Shown here piece after piece: positions 1-6,064 of a stretch of 10,265 nt of DNA. Origin of the DNA: RGIG8748 sp045576175. Lineage in GTDB: Bacteria; Bacillota; Clostridia; UMGS1810. The notes beneath the pieces were generated by a model. The model worked only from the letters and a program-made list of their open reading frames with translations. It was not told the origin of the DNA and did not search any database. Each line of letters opens with the position of its first letter. Position 1 is the stretch's first letter. Where the stretch lies: NCBI GenBank assembly GCA_045576175.1, contig JAZNFW010000038.1, forward strand, positions 1 through 10,265. The letters are read 5' to 3'. Made by a program: the position numbers and the translations under genes.

Positions 1-146
1 AGATAATCTGTCTTGTCCGAAATCACAATATAGCCCTCTCCCGTATATGATGTGAGATATCTCATATTTTTGGGGTCGGTAACTATGAGAGAATCTTTGG
101 AATTTTCCTTTAAGTATTCTTTTATTTTAGAAAGTCTTTTATTCAT
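1..146 (-). CDS. Xaa-Pro aminopeptidase-like (M24 family) protein, N-terminal fragment
   Basis: This is the first 48 codons of a gene that runs off the left edge. The visible residues begin MNKRLSKIKEYL and contain NMRYLTSYTGEGY at about residues 28-40. That matches the start of the creatinase/prolidase N-terminal domain of Xaa-Pro peptidases, where a helix is followed by an 'R-YLTGFTG' strand motif. These cytosolic metallopeptidases remove an N-terminal residue that precedes proline. The metal-binding catalytic domain lies outside the window, so activity cannot be judged. The ATG at 146 overlaps the nth stop codon as ATGA, and an AGGAG Shine-Dalgarno lies about 5 nt upstream inside nth, so translational coupling is likely. 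Family assignment rests on this short N-terminus only. A catalytically inactive creatinase-like paralogue cannot be excluded. Confidence 0.72.
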   Translation of the reverse strand, partial: MNKRLSKIKEYLKENSKDSLIVTDPKNMRYLTSYTGEGYIVISDKTDY

Positions 147-784
147 CTATTCTCCTTTGGGGCACTTTTGCAAAGGTGCATTACGGGGCACTCGTGGCAA
201 AGAGGTTTTCTGGCAGTACATACCGCCCTACCGTGATAGACAAGCTGGTGGCAAAACCTTGCGGAAGAAGAGGGGTTTACTATCTTTTTGAGCTGGAATT
301 CTATCTTGACAGGGTCCTTTGAATCTGCAAGACCAAGCCTGTTGGAAAGCCTTATACAATGAGTGTCCACCACTATACAGGGTTTTGCGAAAATATCGCC
401 TAATATGAGATTTGCCGTCTTTCTGCCAACTCCGTCCAGAGACAAAAGCTCATCCATAGTATCCGGTATTTTGGAATCGTATAACTCCACAATTTTCTTT
501 GAAGATGCTATGATGTTTTTTGCCTTGTTGTGATAAAAACCGCAGGGCTTTATTATTTGTTCAAGTTCTTCTAAATTGGCATTTGCAAATTCTTCGGGAC
601 TTTTGTAACGCTCAAAAAGAGATTCCGTAACGATATTTACTCTGTTATCGGTACACTGTGCCGAAAGCTGCACCGCCACGAGAAGCTCGTGATGCGTTGT
701 ATAGTCCAGCGAGCATTTTGCATCGGGATAAACTCTATCGAAAACTTTTTGGATTTCTAAAGCTTGCCTCTTTTTACTCAACAC
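143..784 (-). CDS. nth: Endonuclease III (DNA glycosylase/AP lyase)
   Basis: This base-excision repair enzyme removes oxidised pyrimidines and cleaves the abasic site by beta-elimination. Numbering is from the GTG at 784 (213 aa, the usual family size of about 210). The SAQCTD motif lies at 41-46. The helix-hairpin-helix LDGVGRKTA at 116-124 carries the catalytic lysine K122, and the catalytic aspartate is D140 in VVDTH. A complete [4Fe-4S] motif C-X6-C-X2-C-X5-C is formed by C189, C196, C199 and C205. The start is uncertain: there is no in-frame ATG near the N-terminus, and TTG 793, TTG 787, GTG 784 and TTG 781 are all open. GTG 784 is best placed, 9 nt after a GAGG site. The gene starts inside the end of cdaR and its stop overlaps the next start as ATGA, so it sits in the middle of a coupled operon. 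The identity is firm; only the exact N-terminus is in doubt. Confidence 0.95.
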   Translation of the reverse strand: MLSKKRQALEIQKVFDRVYPDAKCSLDYTTHHELLVAVQLSAQCTDNRVNIVTESLFERYKSPEEFANANLEELEQIIKPCGFYHNKAKNIIASSKKIVELYDSKIPDTMDELLSLDGVGRKTANLILGDIFAKPCIVVDTHCIRLSNRLGLADSKDPVKIEFQLKKIVNPSSSARFCHQLVYHGRAVCTARKPLCHECPVMHLCKSAPKENR

Positions 785-1724
785 CAAGAACAACCTCTAC
801 TTCCTCAAGCTCGGTATCCTCAAGCCTTACACCCGCAGGAAGAGGTGCAAGCTTTACCTTTATCTTTGCACCGTCTTTTACATACGAAACTCTTATTTCC
901 TCTGTCTTTAATTTGTCTATAGGGTCTGCCACAGTTCTTGAGCCGAGTATATTTGCCTTTTCGGGTGTTACGGACTTTACGGTTACCTTCTTGCCTGCAG
1001 CTGTGGTTTTATCAGACAATGTAACGCTAACGGGAACCTCTTTAAGACGCAAAATATTGCACGAAAGCTCTACATACGAAATATTGCGGCTTATACTCTT
1101 GTCCTCTATGAGATTGCCGGCGGAATCCGTAAGAATGATTTTGTATCTTCCGCTTTGTGTGTCCCTTTTGCCTGCAATATCTACAATAACCTGTGCTTTT
1201 TTTATTTTTTCCACAATGCTTTTTGCACCTGTAATGCGGATTTTATCTGTTGAATATTCTATGGTGTCATATATATAGCCGTCCGCCGGTGTGCCCTTGG
1301 TTTGAACATCTATATCCATCTCTCGCGTTATTACGCTGTCCACCTGCACAACTGCATTGTAGGGGTCCTTGGACTCAAGCGTAACTCCGGAAACATCAAA
1401 GCTTACGGTTATGGGTATCTTGTGTGTTCCTGCCACATCTACATCTGCCATATTTACTGTGCACGACATTGTGTTTTTTGTAACCTTGGCAAGAACTGTT
1501 CTTTCACCCTTTACGGTTACATCCACAGTGTCACTGCTCTTAGACAAAACAGCAAGTTTTCCGTTTGTTATTTCATCGGAATAGCGGACATAGTTTATGG
1601 GTACATCTTTTATGGTGGTTTGGAATACAGGCTCTGTCTCATAAACCACATAAATCCAGATTACTATTGCCGCAAGAAGCGAAATAGTGAGTGTAAACCA
1701 GTTGGAATCAAAAAGCTTTTTCAT
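774..1724 (-). CDS. cdaR: CdaR, YbbR-domain regulator of the diadenylate cyclase CdaA
   Basis: This is a membrane-anchored extracytoplasmic protein of 316 aa. Residues about 11-28 (FTLTISLLAAIVIWIYVV) form a single N-terminal transmembrane anchor. Three YbbR-like beta-rich repeats follow, at roughly 34-128, 129-223 and 224-316, each with a 'V-V-V-G' strand and a 'P-V/I-V' turn. B. subtilis CdaR has four such domains, so this copy looks one repeat shorter. In characterised Bacillota, CdaR binds CdaA and modulates c-di-AMP synthesis. The start is the ATG at 1724, which overlaps the cdaA stop as ATGA. An upstream in-frame TTG at 1742 would lie inside cdaA and has no better ribosome site. The adjacency and overlap with cdaA support the assignment. 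The gene that usually follows, glmM, is absent here; nth follows instead. Confidence 0.9.
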   Translation of the reverse strand: MKKLFDSNWFTLTISLLAAIVIWIYVVYETEPVFQTTIKDVPINYVRYSDEITNGKLAVLSKSSDTVDVTVKGERTVLAKVTKNTMSCTVNMADVDVAGTHKIPITVSFDVSGVTLESKDPYNAVVQVDSVITREMDIDVQTKGTPADGYIYDTIEYSTDKIRITGAKSIVEKIKKAQVIVDIAGKRDTQSGRYKIILTDSAGNLIEDKSISRNISYVELSCNILRLKEVPVSVTLSDKTTAAGKKVTVKSVTPEKANILGSRTVADPIDKLKTEEIRVSYVKDGAKIKVKLAPLPAGVRLEDTELEEVEVVLGVE

Positions 1725-2566
1725 ACCTTTTTCACCATCCAATCCGTTAGTTTGCCCATAAGAGTCTTTTTCTGCTCGGGATTCTGGTTGTCTCCGTTTC
1801 CAAATGCCGTTATGATGATATTCTTAAGCTCATCGGCTGTGATGTTTCTCTTAAGAACACCATCCATAGAAACAGATATTTTGCCTGTTTCCTCCGACAC
1901 AACAATAGAGACGCAGTCTGCAACCTCGGAAACACCGATTGCTGCTCTGTGTCTTGTGCCAAGCTCCTTGGAAAAGCTGTTGTTCTGTGTAAGCGGCAAA
2001 AAGCACGCCGCCGCCTTGATTTTTTTCTGGCTTATTATAACGGCTCCGTCGTGAAGGGGTGTGTTGGACATAAATATGTTTATAAGAAGCTGTGACGAAA
2101 TCTTAGCATCGAGCATAGTGCCTGACTTCATAATATCGCCAAGCTTGGTTGCCCTCTCGAGTATTATAAGGGCACCGATCTTTCGCTCTGCCATATAGCT
2201 TGCAGCCTCGCATATGTCATCTGCCATATCCTCAATTTCATCGGTGGAGTTAAATAGCTGTCCTGTTGTGTTACCTATTTTTTCCAAAGCTCGTCTTATC
2301 TCGGGCTGGAACATTATGATAATTGCCAGAACGCCTACCTGAAGTGTACTGGAAAGAAGAAAGCTTATTGCGTTTAAGTCAAGCCAATCTGCAAGCTCCG
2401 AAGCAATAACAAGGGCTACTATGCCCTTTACAACCGGGTATGACCTTGTTTGCTTAACGAGTCTTATAACGCCGTATATAACTAAAGCAACTATAAGTAC
2501 ATCCAGTACATCTCTTATTCTTATAAGTGAAAGATTCTGTATAAGAATTGTCCAGATTTCTGCCAT
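1721..2566 (-). CDS. cdaA: CdaA, membrane diadenylate cyclase (c-di-AMP synthase)
   Basis: This enzyme condenses two ATP into cyclic di-AMP, which controls potassium and osmolyte uptake and cell-wall balance in Gram-positive bacteria. The 281-aa protein has three predicted transmembrane helices at about residues 18-37, 44-60 and 66-85. A cytoplasmic DisA_N/DAC domain follows at about 90-250. The two signature motifs are intact: DGA at 173-175 (in PLHDGAVII) and RHR at 205-207 (in GTRHRAAIG). This is the CdaA architecture, as opposed to DisA (no membrane helices, with an HhH domain) or CdaS. The ATG at 2566 has a GGGGA ribosome site in the last codons of the alcohol dehydrogenase gene, whose stop ends only 2 bp before this ATG. 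The cdaR start overlaps its stop. The protein should be active, as no key residue is missing. Confidence 0.96.
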   Translation of the reverse strand: MAEIWTILIQNLSLIRIRDVLDVLIVALVIYGVIRLVKQTRSYPVVKGIVALVIASELADWLDLNAISFLLSSTLQVGVLAIIIMFQPEIRRALEKIGNTTGQLFNSTDEIEDMADDICEAASYMAERKIGALIILERATKLGDIMKSGTMLDAKISSQLLINIFMSNTPLHDGAVIISQKKIKAAACFLPLTQNNSFSKELGTRHRAAIGVSEVADCVSIVVSEETGKISVSMDGVLKRNITADELKNIIITAFGNGDNQNPEQKKTLMGKLTDWMVKKV

Positions 2567-2568
2567 AT

Positions 2569-3753
2569 TTAATATTCCCCTTTCATCAGATTAAATATGT
2601 CTATGATTTCCTTTTTATCCAAATCCTTGTAATCCGGTAGGATTCGTTTTCCAAAGAAAGTGCACTTTTCTGCCATAAGCTCAATATCCGCATCTGTAAC
2701 CTCTATGCCAAGCTCAGAAAGTCTCACGGGCATTCCTATGGATTTAAAGTACTCTTCCATCTTTTCTATACCGAGAAGTGCGGTTTCTTCTGCCGTGTCT
2801 GCCTTTACTCCCAGGGCCTCGGTTGCAAGATATGCAAATCTTTCGGGGTTGTATTTATACACATATCTCGCCCACGCCGGATACACAACACTAAGACCTG
2901 CTCCGTGGCTTACAGAGTCAAAAAGTCCGCTTAATTCGTGCTCTATCTGGTGACAGCCCATAAAGAACTGTGTTCCGCATCCTGTAAGGTCGTTGTGAGA
3001 AAGCGATCCTGCCCACATAAGATTGGCTCTCGCCTCGTAATTGCATGGGTCCTCGAGTGCCTTTTTGCCCGCTTCCATAACAGTTTTTATCACGCCAAAC
3101 GCCATCTGGTCTGTAATGGCAAACGTCTCGCCCACTGTAAAATATCTCTCCAGTGTGTGCATTAATATATCCACTATACCGCAAGCGGTCTGATAGGGAT
3201 TTACGGTGTATGTAAGACAGGGGTTGCATATAGAAAATAAGGGTCTATTGAACTTGCTTCCAAAACCTCTTTTGAGAAGAGTCTCATCGTGGGTTATAAC
3301 GCTGGAAGCACTCATCTCGCTGCCCGATGCCGACAGAGTAAGAACTGTTGCCACAGGCAAAGCTCCCTTAGGCACAGCAGTTCTCATATGAAATTCCCAA
3401 GGGTCAATATCTGTAACCGCCCCGTGTGCTATAAGCTTGGCAGAATCTATTGCACTGCCGCCGCCTACCGCAAGCACAAGCTCCACCTTGTTCTCCTTGG
3501 CAATCCTGACTCCCTCTTTTACAAGCGAAAGCTTAGGATTTGGCTCTACTCCGCCAAGCTCTACAAAGTCTATACCGCTTTTTTTAAGCGATGATGTAAT
3601 CTCATCATAGAGACCGGATTTTTTTATAGAACCCTTTCCGTAATGAAGAAGTATCTTGGAAAAGCCATACTGCTTTATGATATCTCCAACCTGATGATGT
3701 GTATCCTTTCCAAATATAACTCTTGTAGGAACATGGTATTCAAAATTCTGCAT
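2569..3753 (-). CDS. Iron-containing alcohol dehydrogenase (butanol dehydrogenase-like)
   Basis: This 394-aa group III (Fe-ADH) dehydrogenase probably reduces aldehydes to alcohols, in fermentation or aldehyde detoxification. The N-terminal Rossmann-like domain holds YGKGSIKKSGLYD (about 38-50) and the nucleotide-binding GGGSAID at 97-103. The C-terminal helical domain holds the metal ligands: D195 and H199 in VDILMH, H268 in HQIEHELSG, and H283 in SHGAG. The N-terminal motifs resemble the YqhD/BdhA/YugJ group of NAD(P)H-dependent butanol dehydrogenases; substrate cannot be read from sequence. The spacing between the last two histidine ligands is 15, against 14 in FucO as I recall it, so there is a one-residue insertion in the loop (DSVSHG). 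The start ATG at 3753 has an AGGGGAG site. The gene lies 20 bp after the methyltransferase gene and 2 bp before cdaA, so it is part of the operon despite its unrelated role. Confidence 0.92.
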   Translation of the reverse strand: MQNFEYHVPTRVIFGKDTHHQVGDIIKQYGFSKILLHYGKGSIKKSGLYDEITSSLKKSGIDFVELGGVEPNPKLSLVKEGVRIAKENKVELVLAVGGGSAIDSAKLIAHGAVTDIDPWEFHMRTAVPKGALPVATVLTLSASGSEMSASSVITHDETLLKRGFGSKFNRPLFSICNPCLTYTVNPYQTACGIVDILMHTLERYFTVGETFAITDQMAFGVIKTVMEAGKKALEDPCNYEARANLMWAGSLSHNDLTGCGTQFFMGCHQIEHELSGLFDSVSHGAGLSVVYPAWARYVYKYNPERFAYLATEALGVKADTAEETALLGIEKMEEYFKSIGMPVRLSELGIEVTDADIELMAEKCTFFGKRILPDYKDLDKKEIIDIFNLMKGEY

Positions 3754-3773
3754 ACATACTCCCCTTTCGCAAA

Positions 3774-4535
3774 TTACTTTTTGTTCATAAATGCCTCATA
3801 TAGCATTATACCACAAGCGACGGAAACATTCAAGGATTCTGCGTTATTTGTCATAGGAATTGTGATTTTGTGTGTGCAAAGCTTTTCTACCTTGTCCGAT
3901 ATGCCGTTTGCCTCGTTGCCCATAACTATTACGCATTTGTCGCCGTATGAGAATTCCTTTGGCGTAAACTGTCCGTTTGGAAATGTTCCAAGTATATCAA
4001 AACCGTTTTGCCCAAGTGTTTCCAAAACAGTCCCGTTGTCTCTGTGTATCTTTGCACCAAAGATTCCCGACATTGTTGAACGAAGCACCTTTGGGCTTAA
4101 AACATCTGCACAGCCCACCGAAAGTATGATGCCATCTATTCCGAAAGCGTTGGCACTGCGTATGATTGTGCCCATATTACCGGGGTCAGAAACGCTATCT
4201 AAATAAAGATAGGTTCCCTTTTTCAAATCGATATCTTCGTTTTGGCAAAAATTATAGCTTGCCACGGCTATTATACCCTGAGATGTAACTGTTGTCTGCA
4301 AAGTTGAAAAAACCTTTTCAGGTATTTCATACACCTTGATACCTTGTGCGAAATCCGGCTTTTTGAAGCCCTCCGACACGAGTATGTATTTTATATCCGC
4401 ACCGCACATAACGGCATCTCTTATAAGCCTCTCGCCCTCTAAAATGAACATATCGAGCTTTTTTCGTCCCGCTGCGGTATGGAGTTTTTTTGTTTGTTTT
4501 ATAATTAAGTTAGAGGAACTTTCTATTCTTAACAT
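3774..4535 (-). CDS. TrmH/SpoU-family RNA 2'-O-methyltransferase (RlmB-like)
   Basis: This SPOUT-class enzyme transfers a methyl group from S-adenosylmethionine to a ribose 2'-OH in rRNA or tRNA. The 253-aa protein has an N-terminal substrate-binding domain (about 15-95, with FILEGERLIRDA). A knotted methyltransferase domain carries the three SpoU motifs: DPGNMGTIIRSA at 117-128, VMGNEANGIS at 204-213, and IPMTNNAESLNVSVA at 226-240. The exact target nucleoside cannot be inferred, so I give no symbol. The start is the ATG at 4535, because GGGGAGG ends 5 nt upstream; an earlier in-frame TTG at 4556 would overlap that ribosome site. The gene follows rplT after a gap filled by a 116-bp inverted repeat. 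SpoU-type methyltransferases often lie near rplT in Clostridia, which fits a translation-related role. Confidence 0.92.
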   Translation of the reverse strand: MLRIESSSNLIIKQTKKLHTAAGRKKLDMFILEGERLIRDAVMCGADIKYILVSEGFKKPDFAQGIKVYEIPEKVFSTLQTTVTSQGIIAVASYNFCQNEDIDLKKGTYLYLDSVSDPGNMGTIIRSANAFGIDGIILSVGCADVLSPKVLRSTMSGIFGAKIHRDNGTVLETLGQNGFDILGTFPNGQFTPKEFSYGDKCVIVMGNEANGISDKVEKLCTHKITIPMTNNAESLNVSVACGIMLYEAFMNKK

Positions 4536-4555
4536 AACATCCTCCCCAAATATCA

Positions 4556-4671
4556 AAAGGGGCTGTCTCCATATCCAAAACTATGCATAAACCTTATGTG
4601 CAAACGGCTTTCCTTGTGAAAGTCCTGAAGCAATAATATGCAAAAATTTTGTTTATAGAGACAGCCCCTTT
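4556..4671. repeat. 116-bp imperfect inverted repeat (long-hairpin element, possible MITE or terminator)
   Basis: The outer 14 bp, AAAGGGGCTGTCTC at 4556-4569, are exactly complementary to 4658-4671. The arms keep matching imperfectly inward, with CAAAA and TGCATA blocks in both. The centre is a small hairpin at 4606-4625 (GGCTTTC / GAAAGTCC) near the element midpoint. RNA from either strand could therefore fold into one long stem with bulges. The element fills nearly all of the gap between rplT and the methyltransferase gene. It ends right before that gene's Shine-Dalgarno and is followed on the minus strand by TTTTGATATTT, a poor U-tract. It could be a small mobile repeat with terminal inverted repeats, or a partial terminator or processing site. 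I see no clean flanking target duplication; ATCAAA occurs on both sides (4552-4557 and 4675-4680), but not at equal distances from the ends. Confidence 0.75.
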
Positions 4672-4680
4672 AAAATCAAA

Positions 4681-5037
4681 TTAGTTTAAAGCAGCGTTAG
4701 CCTTCTCTACTAATTCAGCAAAGGCTGCAGGGTCTGCAATTGCAATCTCGGAAAGCATTTTTCTGTTCATATTGATTTCTGCCTTCTTAAGACCGTTCAT
4801 AAACTTGGAATATGTTGTGCCGTTTAATTTGCAAGCAGCACTTATTCTTGTAATCCAAAGCTTTCTAAAATCTCTCTTCTTCTGCTTTCTGCCGATATAT
4901 GCATATGACAAGGACTTCATTACTGCCTGTTTTGCAGTTCTGAAAAGCTTGCTCTTAGCACCTCTGTACCCTTTAGCGAGTTTTAAAACTCTCTTATGTC
5001 TCTTTCTAGTAGCCATAGCGCCTTTTACTCTAGCCAT
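4681..5037 (-). CDS. rplT: 50S ribosomal protein L20
   Basis: This is a 118-aa, highly basic protein of normal family length. It binds 23S rRNA early in large-subunit assembly. The N-terminus MARVKGAMATRKRHKRVLKLAKGY is shared with the family only in part (many L20s read MARVKRG); the body with FRTAKQAVMKSL and GRKQKKRDFRKLWITRI is typical. The ATG at 5037 is preceded by GGGAGG at a spacing of 9. It is the last gene of the classic infC-rpmI-rplT order, 21 bp after rpmI. In Bacillus and other Firmicutes, L20 represses its own operon by binding the infC leader; the leader in this window has the parts for that, but the interaction is inferred. The inverted repeat begins just downstream of its stop. 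Confidence 0.98.
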   Translation of the reverse strand: MARVKGAMATRKRHKRVLKLAKGYRGAKSKLFRTAKQAVMKSLSYAYIGRKQKKRDFRKLWITRISAACKLNGTTYSKFMNGLKKAEINMNRKMLSEIAIADPAAFAELVEKANAALN

Positions 5038-5058
5038 CTTAATACGCCTCCCTCAATT

Positions 5059-5256
5059 TTATTTATAAAGTATCAGTCTCTTGATTGTAGCTGCATTTGC
5101 CTTAGAAGCATATGCCTGCTTTCTTAAAGCTCTCTTTCTCTTTGTAGGTTTCTTTGTTAAAATATGTCTTCTAAAAGCCTGGTTGAGCTTAACTTTACCA
5201 TTCTTTGTAAGACCGAATCTCTTTGCTGCTCCTCTGTGAGTTTTAATTTTGGGCAT
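5059..5256 (-). CDS. rpmI: 50S ribosomal protein L35
   Basis: This small basic protein of 65 aa is the usual L35 length. The N-terminus MPKIKTHRGAAKRF and the central RRHILTKKPTKRKRALR segment are diagnostic. It is a structural component of the large ribosomal subunit. The ATG at 5256 has a GGAG Shine-Dalgarno 10 nt upstream (in GGAAGGAGTG). It lies 35 bp after infC and 21 bp before rplT, the conserved arrangement. There is no promoter-like sequence in either gap, so it depends on the promoter upstream of infC. Confidence 0.98.
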   Translation of the reverse strand: MPKIKTHRGAAKRFGLTKNGKVKLNQAFRRHILTKKPTKRKRALRKQAYASKANAATIKRLILYK

Positions 5257-5291
5257 TTGATTTACACTCCTTCCGAAATTTAAGTACTTGT

Positions 5292-5801
5292 TTATTTGGG
5301 TGCGACTACCATAGTCATATTTCTGCCTTCGAGCTTAGCGGCTTTCTCCACAGTTCCTGCATCGGTCAAAGCCTGTGCAAACTTTTCGAGCAAATCCATA
5401 CCAAGCTGTGCGTGATGAAGCTCTCTGCCTCTGAATCTCACGGTAATCTTGACCTTGTCACCTGCTTTTAAGAACTTGACTGTCTGATTAACCTTGGTAT
5501 TGAAGTCGTGAACATCTATAGAAGGAGTAATACGAATCTCCTTGATGTTTACAATACGCTGATTCTTTCTAGCTTCCTTCTCTCTCTTGCCCTGTACGAA
5601 CTTGTACTTGCCATAGTCCATAATCTTGCATGCAGGGGGTTTTGCCTGCGGTGCAATAAGAACAAGGTCCATATTCTTTGCATCTGCCTTTGAAAGAGCA
5701 TCTGCAAGAGAAAGTATGCCGAGCTGGGAACCGTCGGAATCAATGACTCTGACTTCTTTTTCTCTGATTTCATCATTAATCAACATTTCTTTGTTACTGA
5801 T
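5292..5801 (-). CDS. infC: Translation initiation factor IF-3, probable AUC start
   Basis: IF-3 binds the 30S subunit, keeps it free of 50S and proofreads the start codon. From the proposed start the protein is 169 aa, the normal size. It has an N-terminal domain (LINDEIREKEVRVIDSDGSQ, about 7-26), a lysine-rich linker near 75-90 (KYKFVQGKREKEARKNQR), and a C-terminal domain with HDFNTKVNQ, VRFRGRE and the ending EGRNMTMVVAPK. Choice of start: the strong GGAGG at 5811-5815 lies 9 nt before an in-frame ATC at 5799-5801, where family members begin. The first in-frame ATG (5786) is 24 nt from that site and would trim the conserved N-terminus. A GTG at 5888 would add residues translated through a terminator hairpin. 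A rare AUU/AUC-type start is a known trait of infC and lets IF-3 limit its own translation. A database entry may show 5786 or 5888. Confidence 0.93.
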   Translation of the reverse strand: MSNKEMLINDEIREKEVRVIDSDGSQLGILSLADALSKADAKNMDLVLIAPQAKPPACKIMDYGKYKFVQGKREKEARKNQRIVNIKEIRITPSIDVHDFNTKVNQTVKFLKAGDKVKITVRFRGRELHHAQLGMDLLEKFAQALTDAGTVEKAAKLEGRNMTMVVAPK

Positions 5802-5961
5802 GACAAAGCACCTCCAAAATAAAATATCATATTGCAAATCCGCTTTTTGCAAAAAGAAAAAGTGGGCGAAATCCACCCACTTATACACAAAAATACAAGT
5901 TATCTACCTTACTGATACCTTGAAATCGTAAGGTGAGAGATGGACCTCTGCTTTGCTTTAC
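5802..5961 (-). promoter_or_regulatory. infC leader, candidate L20-type attenuator
   Basis: The untranslated leader of about 160 nt runs from the predicted transcription start near 5961 to infC. Its first part forms a hairpin at 5902-5941: ATCT, bulge, ACCTTAC and GAT pair with ATC, GTAAGGT and AGAT. A second, weaker pairing joins ACTTGTA (5894-5900) to TATAAGT (5879-5885). It uses bases from the 5' arm of the downstream terminator, so the two structures compete. In Firmicutes the infC-rpmI-rplT leader is known to bind L20 and end transcription early (Rfam L20 leader). The layout here fits, but I cannot show the L20 site itself by eye. Confidence 0.7.
5849..5882 (-). terminator. Intrinsic terminator inside the infC leader
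   Basis: On the minus strand AAGTGGGTG (5882-5874) pairs with CGCCCACTT (5868-5860) around a 5-nt loop, giving a 9-bp GC-rich stem. A T-rich tract (TTTTTCTTTTT overlapping the stem end) follows. It lies about 50 nt before the infC start codon, so it must be bypassed for the operon to be expressed; this is the hallmark of attenuation. A 14-nt perfect palindrome (CTTTTTGCAAAAAG, 5843-5856) overlaps the T-tract. Confidence 0.85.
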
Positions 5962-5967
5962 CCAAAT

Positions 5968-5996
5968 ATATTACCACCTTTTTCACAACTTGTCAA
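5968..5996 (-). promoter_or_regulatory. Sigma-A-type promoter of infC-rpmI-rplT
   Basis: The minus strand carries a perfect -35 TTGACA (5991-5996), a 17-nt spacer, and a -10 TAATAT (5968-5973) with one mismatch to TATAAT. Transcription should start about 7 nt downstream, near the GGG at 5961-5963. It lies in the only sizeable gap upstream of infC and is as strong as expected for a ribosomal-protein operon. Confidence 0.9.
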
Positions 5997-6033
5997 GTGT
6001 TTTTTGCGTATTTTTTTATAGATCAACCAAGGC

Positions 6034-6060
6034 AAAAAAATATGGAAAGAGTGAGCTTTC
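6034..6060 (-). terminator. Weak terminator candidate after the DUF4397 gene
   Basis: Directly after the stop of the upstream gene, the minus strand reads GAAAG-CTCACT-CTTTC, then CATA and seven T residues (6034-6040). The stem is only 5 bp and the T-run is 4 nt away, so efficiency is doubtful. Its position between a stop codon and the infC promoter is what supports it. Confidence 0.35.
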
Positions 6061-6064
6061 GTTT

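Noticed and set aside
1725..1742. Upstream TTG start for cdaR at 1742
   Set aside because: The ATG at 1724 forms the usual ATGA overlap and begins with the conserved MKKLFDSNW-type N-terminus. The TTG adds six residues without a ribosome site.
658..2054. Plus-strand open frames at 658-1278, 1302-2054 and nearby
   Set aside because: They lie antisense to nth, cdaR and cdaA, have odd composition and no ribosome sites, and are mirror frames of well-supported genes.
5802..5888. N-terminal extension of infC starting at GTG 5888
   Set aside because: It would be translated straight through the leader terminator hairpin, has no ribosome site, and its extra residues do not resemble IF-3.
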